Positions 59,081 through 64,000 of a DNA stretch of 64,000 bases are shown here, piece after piece. This DNA is from Microplitis mediator (lineage: Eukaryota > Arthropoda > Insecta > Hymenoptera > Braconidae): positions 21,451,563 through 21,515,562 of the forward strand of contig NC_079971.1 in NCBI RefSeq assembly GCF_029852145.1, read 5' to 3'. A model generated the notes under the pieces. It did no database searches, was not told where the DNA came from, and saw only the letters and a program-made list of their open reading frames with translations. The stretch's first letter is position 1. Each line of letters starts with the position of its first letter. Made by a program: the position numbers and the translations under genes.

Positions 59081-60789
59081 AATTTTTTAGAATTGAATTC
59101 TTCTTTATTTCTATTGAGAAAACTATTTCATTTTTTAATTTTGTACCAAAATTTTACTTCTTACTTGAATACTATGACAGAAAAAAAAATTAAACCTCAA
59201 AAAATGAGTTTTTCAAAACCTCTTAAAATTTTCGAAATTTTTCAAATATGATACTTTAGATAATTTTAAATCATCCTTCGATATGATCGATACTGTATTT
59301 GAGTGCAATTTTTTTAGCGACAAAAATTACTCGTAATCTAAACCGACAAAATTTTAAAATTTATTCAAAAATTAAAATATATGATCTCGACCATATATTT
59401 TACTTTTCCCTTGTATTCTATTTATGATTACGTAAACTGCTGATAAAAAAAATTAGAAACACTTAACATTAACATCTAACGGTCACTCATATTCGTAAAA
59501 TTTCAAAATTTCGACATTTCGAAAACTATATATTCAGATAAAAGTTTTAAAGAGTTCATTTATCTTCTATTTGATGACATTTTCCGTAATGACAAAAAAA
59601 TTTTCGATTTTCTCAAGTTATCAAAAGTTTAAAAATTTCGGAGTGATCCCTAGAAATTCTTCGGTCAAATTTTTTTTTTCGTAGATTTTTAAAATGCGCA
59701 AAACTGAAATTTTAATACGAAATTTAAATAAAATTTTGTCGATTTTCTTTTTGGGTCACCCTGATATTTTAGAAATACTAATATCGAGTGTAACAAAGAG
59801 CCAACGTAACAATAAAGTTTAAGTGAGACAGAGCTTGTTGACCATTGGATAAAAATTTAAAAAGAAATAGAATGATATAATGAAAAGAGTAAGATAAAGA
59901 GTGTATAAGAAAAAGAGTGAGCAAGTAAGTTAAGTCGAGAAAGAGAGAGTGAGAGAGAAGGATAGTTGGTAAGTTGGTCGGCGTGCTATGGAATATAAGG
60001 TTTTATTTTCGAAATTTATGATTGTCAATAAATTTTAAAAGCGTTCCGTCTGGAGCCCTTAGGGCTGCCAGGGTTCGCCAAAATGAAAGAGTTTTACTCA
60101 CTTGCACTCTCTCGCGAAACAGAGAAAATACGTCGGCATATATGAGAAAAAGAACCAAAGACTGAGAGAGAGAGAGAAATGAGAAATAAGAATTCGCGTA
60201 CGTTTATTAGTGTGGCAAAAAAAAGCGTTTAAAAATGAAAAATAACAAATAAAAAAAAACATTTAAGTCTGTCTTTATTTCTTTTGACTTAAACTCTTTC
60301 TTACTTTAACTTTAGTGTTATTGTTGGATTCTTTCTTACTCTTTATTCCACGTATGCACTTTTGTAATGTGGGTCGATGAGTGTGTGAGCGACTCATATT
60401 TGAACACATATTCCTTTATCTTACTATTTTTTTTGCTTTTAACTACTTTTGCCCTTTTTTAGTTTTTTTTCAGCCCCCTTTTGAACTTTTTTATTTTTTT
60501 TACTATATATATGTACATATATATGTATTGAAAAAAGTTTAGCTAATTATGTTCGATGGCTCTGACTACAATCCCATGGATTTTTATTACTATTTTCATA
60601 TTTAGTTTTTTGACCATCAAGTTTTTGTTTTTTGTAAAAAAATAATTTTTGAATTTTTACGACAATTTTTTTTTGTCACTTAAAATATTTTTATTGAAGT
60701 CAAAAAGCTAATTGGATTTTTATATATGTCAATATACATTTGAAATTTGTACAAAAACATATAGCGATATTCGTAGTATTTATTAATAA
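59081..60789. other. AT-rich spacer with GA-rich patch; no gene recognised
   Basis: A GGGTCACCCT repeat end lies near 59753, AG-rich stretches at 59930-59965 and 60160-60182, and a GC-richer patch at 60045-60140. No supported gene. Confidence 0.45.
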
Positions 60790-61700
60790 ATTTTTTTTTT
60801 TTTTTTATATATTATATATTTATGAAATATCACTAGCAAGAAAAATAAATTTTTTTAACTATGACCCCTACGAAAAAAATATATATCCAGATCTCTTCAG
60901 GCCAAACTGCATATATAAGACATATATTCAGTTTTGCCAGGCTCTATATTTTTTTTCTTAGCGGGCAGCAAAAAAAATGATTCAATTTTTTTGAATTTCA
61001 AAATTATGAATTTTCTGCATAAAAATTATTATTATTTTTTTTTTTTATATTTATCTACGTCTGAAAAAAAATATCGAGAGAAGAAAATTATTTTCTAAAC
61101 AATATAATTTTTTTTTTTATATATTGTCTATTTTGAAAATATCACCAGCCAAAAAAACAAATTTTTCAACTATGACCCATACGAAAAAAATATATATCCA
61201 GATCTTTCCAGGCCAAACTGCATATATAAGACATATATTAAGTTTTGCCGGGCTCTATATTTTTTTTCGTAGCGGGCAGTAAAAAAATGATTCAATTTTT
61301 TTGAATTTTCTGCATAAAAATTATTATTAATTTTTTTTTTTATATTTATCTACGTCTGAAAAAAAATATCGAGAGAAGAAAATTATTTTCTAAACAATAT
61401 AATTTTTTTTTTTATATATTGTCTATTTTGAAAATATTACCAGCCAGAAAAACAAATTTTTCAACTATGACCCATACGAAAAAATATATACAGATTTTTC
61501 CAGGCCAAACTGCATATATAAGACATATATTTTTACATATATCACATATATTCAGTTTTGCTTCGTTATATATTTTTTTTCGTAGGGGGAGTAGCAAAAG
61601 CGATTTAATTTTTTTGAAGTTCAAAATTATAAATTTTCTGCATGAAAATTATTATTAATTAATTTTTTTACATTAATCTACGCCTGAAAAAAAAATAATC
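60790..61700. repeat. Three-unit tandem array, ~300-bp period
   Basis: The landmark CGAAAAAAATATATATCCAG or a close variant starts at 60871, 61182 and 61477 (periods 311 and 295). Each unit has AGGCCAAACTGCATATATAA, TTTTGCC.GGCTCTATATTTT and a CGTCTGAAAAAAAATATCGA stretch. The frames at 61412-61658 on both strands are translations of this repeat. Confidence 0.88.
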
Positions 61701-62392
61701 GAGGACGAAGGAATTGTTTTCTAAGAAGAAAAATAATTTCGATCAGATATTTTCGAAAAATAAACAAAACATGTGTAATTGTAGCATAGTTATCTAAAGA
61801 TAATTCTGAGGAGATAATATTTATTTAATTGTCATTTGTGTAAAAACCTCCCTCAACGTATGATGCTTCTCGTTTTCGTCCAGGTGTATCCTGAGGCGAC
61901 ACTATAAATAACGAATGCCTTTTCCACGCCTCCGAAATACTGGTGATTAGCCATGAAATATCGATTTTAGTGTACCAAAGAAATTGCTTGGTTGTATACA
62001 ACAAGATCCATCGGTATAGAGATGGAAAAAGGGTGCTGGTGGTGGGTTTTTTTGCAAGATAAAAAATAATAAAACAATAAGTATCGGATTTTTTTTAACG
62101 GCTAGCCTTGGCCATCGCTTAAGATTTGCCCGGGGTCGCCTAAAACGAAAATAAGATAAAATATTGCGTATTAAAAAATTCATAAAAAATACGAATTTCT
62201 TAGCACGAAAAATAGTTTCGTAAATTTATGGATGTTAGAGAAAATAATAACGAAATGCTAAGTAGAAAGAAAAGGTAAGAAAGCAAAAAGTAATGCTTTT
62301 TTTTGTTTGAGTGCTGTTTGACCCATGGAACCACAAAACTCATAATAATAATAATAGCAATAACTACAATGAATGATAATTTAAAAAAAAAG
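61701..62392. other. Spacer, nothing recognised
   Basis: Mixed AT-rich sequence; 61840-62130 is somewhat less AT-rich. No gene, RNA or bounded repeat is seen. Confidence 0.45.
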
Positions 62393-62678
62393 GCTTCACT
62401 CATTCGAAACAAACTTAAATGGGTTTTCTACCACCAAACTATTTTCGCTTCTTTATTTTTTTAACTCTCCGACCGGCTTCTTAATGTGATGATGCACACC
62501 TTTGGTGTGCTATAAGATTTAACTGGTTTAAACGCCTAAAATCTTACAAGAAAGCTTAAGTTTTTAAAATTATACGCTCTTTTTATTTATTGGCTATCGA
62601 TTGTTCTTGTAAGTACCCAAGTATTAATTCTAACGATCGTTAATGCTGATAAATATTTTTTTAGAGGATTAAGAGGTA

Positions 62679-63908
62679 CACGGAGAAAATTTTATCATAC
62701 TATCTACGATACTAAATTTTCAATTTCAACCATTTGAAATGGTAGGAAAATTTTTCAGTGGTAAAATAATTAGTTTTGCCATTGAGAATGATAACAGTAA
62801 CAATTGATGGTGGTGACGATTACTATCGGATGCTAATTGTAACTATTAAAGATTATAATTGGGACAATCGAAAATGGTAACTGTTACCATTCAAGGTTGG
62901 ATAAATTCTTAAACAAAAATAGGATAAATTTATATAAATTTAAATCCTTTATTTATATCCATATTTTAGCCATGTCCATTTTGTCCTTTAAATAATTAAA
63001 ATAAGTAACAATATAATCGTTCAAGTCCGAATATAATAAAACTTTCCAAATATTGGAGCTGTTATTGATAACTTTAAATGATTGGGTATGATGATCGAAA
63101 TAGCAATCATCCAAGTATTGAGTGAAGTTCATCACATCCACAGTTAAACAAAAAGAAAATTACATGTAGACAAGCTTCAAACTGTAACGCCGATATTTAA
63201 ATTCTTTATTAGTTTAGATAGTAATTATTATTTGGGCTGATGGTAACTATTGTCATCAGGTAATTAAGAATTACGATGTTGAGAACTGGGGACAAGATTT
63301 TTGCCTTATTTTTAAAATGAGTAGTTCAAATTTTTGACATTACGGCGAAAATATTGGTCTTATTAAAAAAGTTTTGAACAAAAGTTGTAGAAAATTTAAT
63401 TTTCTTAAAAAAATATCTCTTATGATTTTTTTATAAGATCAATATTTTGACCGGAATTCAAAAATTAAGATTCATAATGAATGATTCAAAATTTGGTTAA
63501 CTATCAAAATTCTAATTTGAAATTACGGCTTTCTTTTCAGTCCTAAGAAAAAATTATAGGAGACATTTTTTTTAGAAAATTAAATTTCCTACAACTTTTG
63601 CTTGAAAAATTTTTTAATAAGACCAATATTTTCCCCGTAATATAAAGAATTTCATACCACTAATTATTAATTATTTTTAAATTAACGCAAAAATCCTGGC
63701 CCCCTTGATAACAGTTATAATTAGTTAAGATAATAAAAGTTGTGATTTCTGATTATCATCAATAATTGTAGATTTTGCCATATAGTCGGTAGATACTACA
63801 ATTCAGATTGTTTATCTAATAATTTAAATGATATTTACTGTTATCGAATTTAGTTTCAAAATTTTACTATAACTAGATAATAACTTTTACTATTAAATTC
63901 TCTCCGTG
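62679..63908 (-). mobile_element. Family A element, copy A4
   Basis: The ends are CACGGAGAAAATTTTATCAT and the inverted TTAAATTCTCTCCGTG. It is flanked by TA and CA, the mirror of the TG/TA flanks of A2. The minus-strand frame near 63132-62953 lacks the upstream stop present in A1-A3 and reads MNFTQYLDDCYFDHHTQSFK onward for about 60 residues; no known domain is seen. Confidence 0.75.
63287..63704 (+). mobile_element. H-family MITE inside A4
   Basis: It is 418 bp, with ends TGGGGACAAGATTTTTGCCT and, read inward from the right, GGGGGCCAGGATTTTTGCGT. The flanks TTGAGAAC and TTGATAAC are an 8-bp target duplication with one change; A1 has a single TTGAGAAC-type site. Confidence 0.85.
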
Positions 63909-64000
63909 CAGACTTTAAGGTTATGTCGAGGTTTTGCAGACGCAACAGTCAACCACGGGCGGGGTTGAAACAATACCGATAACTTATGGCCTCAAATAAT

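Larger units (their letters stand above)
62393..64000. repeat. Right arm, segment 1, of large inverted duplication
   Basis: This is the inverted counterpart of 21646-23256. The match still holds at the last base of the window, so the arm probably continues beyond it. It contains element A4 and its H insertion. Confidence 0.9.

Noticed and set aside
61412..61658. Two 70-79 codon frames on opposite strands
   Set aside because: Both fall in the third unit of the 300-bp tandem array and are not preserved in the other units.

Overview
The window looks like nuclear DNA of an insect, most likely a parasitoid wasp (Hymenoptera, braconid-like). The grounds are very AT-rich sequence, GT-AG introns of about 70 to 2,000 nt, a eukaryotic tRNA gene with no encoded CCA, an EB-module secreted protein of the kind annotated in wasps as 'prion-like-(Q/N-rich) domain-bearing', and dense foldback/MITE-type repeats. 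The taxon is an inference from style, not from a diagnostic gene. Only three genes can be supported: tRNA-Pro(UGG) at 941-1012 (-), a three-exon SAM-like mini-gene at 11235-11710 (+), and a five-exon cysteine-rich EB-module gene at 48806-52321 (+). Almost every other open frame is a chance product of low-complexity or repeat DNA.

Layout. 0-3.2 kb: tRNA between foldback repeats, a LINE reverse-transcriptase fragment and repeat families A and B. 3.2-10.8 kb: AT-rich DNA with CACAG-ended MITEs and a C-family element (6255-7000) carrying a nested MITE. 10.85-12.97 kb: a C element broken by a 1.1-kb D element that carries the SAM-like gene, and by a LINE 3' end. 13-20 kb: word-rich repeats (TCGATATTTT, then CAGT/ACTG), family H, another C element. 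21.6-24.9 kb: one arm of a large diverged inverted duplication whose other arm is at 55.3-64.0 kb and runs off the window. 25.9-31.8 kb: a field of dispersed GGTGTGCA words with two tandem arrays. 32-46 kb: two less AT-rich islands (32.0-33.3 and 43.9-46.1 kb) that may hold promoters or untranslated exons, with LINE ends, foldbacks and an A/B composite between them. 47.1-48.3 kb: a CATATATG word field just upstream of the EB gene. 52.8-53.6 kb: two nearly identical 307-bp pogo-like MITEs in opposite orientation.

The unifying theme is mobile, foldback, 'word-mosaic' DNA: many elements share short CAC(A/T)G-type termini and a TA duplication, but each interior is built from its own repeated short palindromic word. 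Empty and filled sites in the window let several insertions be ordered in time. The most interesting case is the intron-containing SAM-like gene lying between the terminal repeats of one such element.
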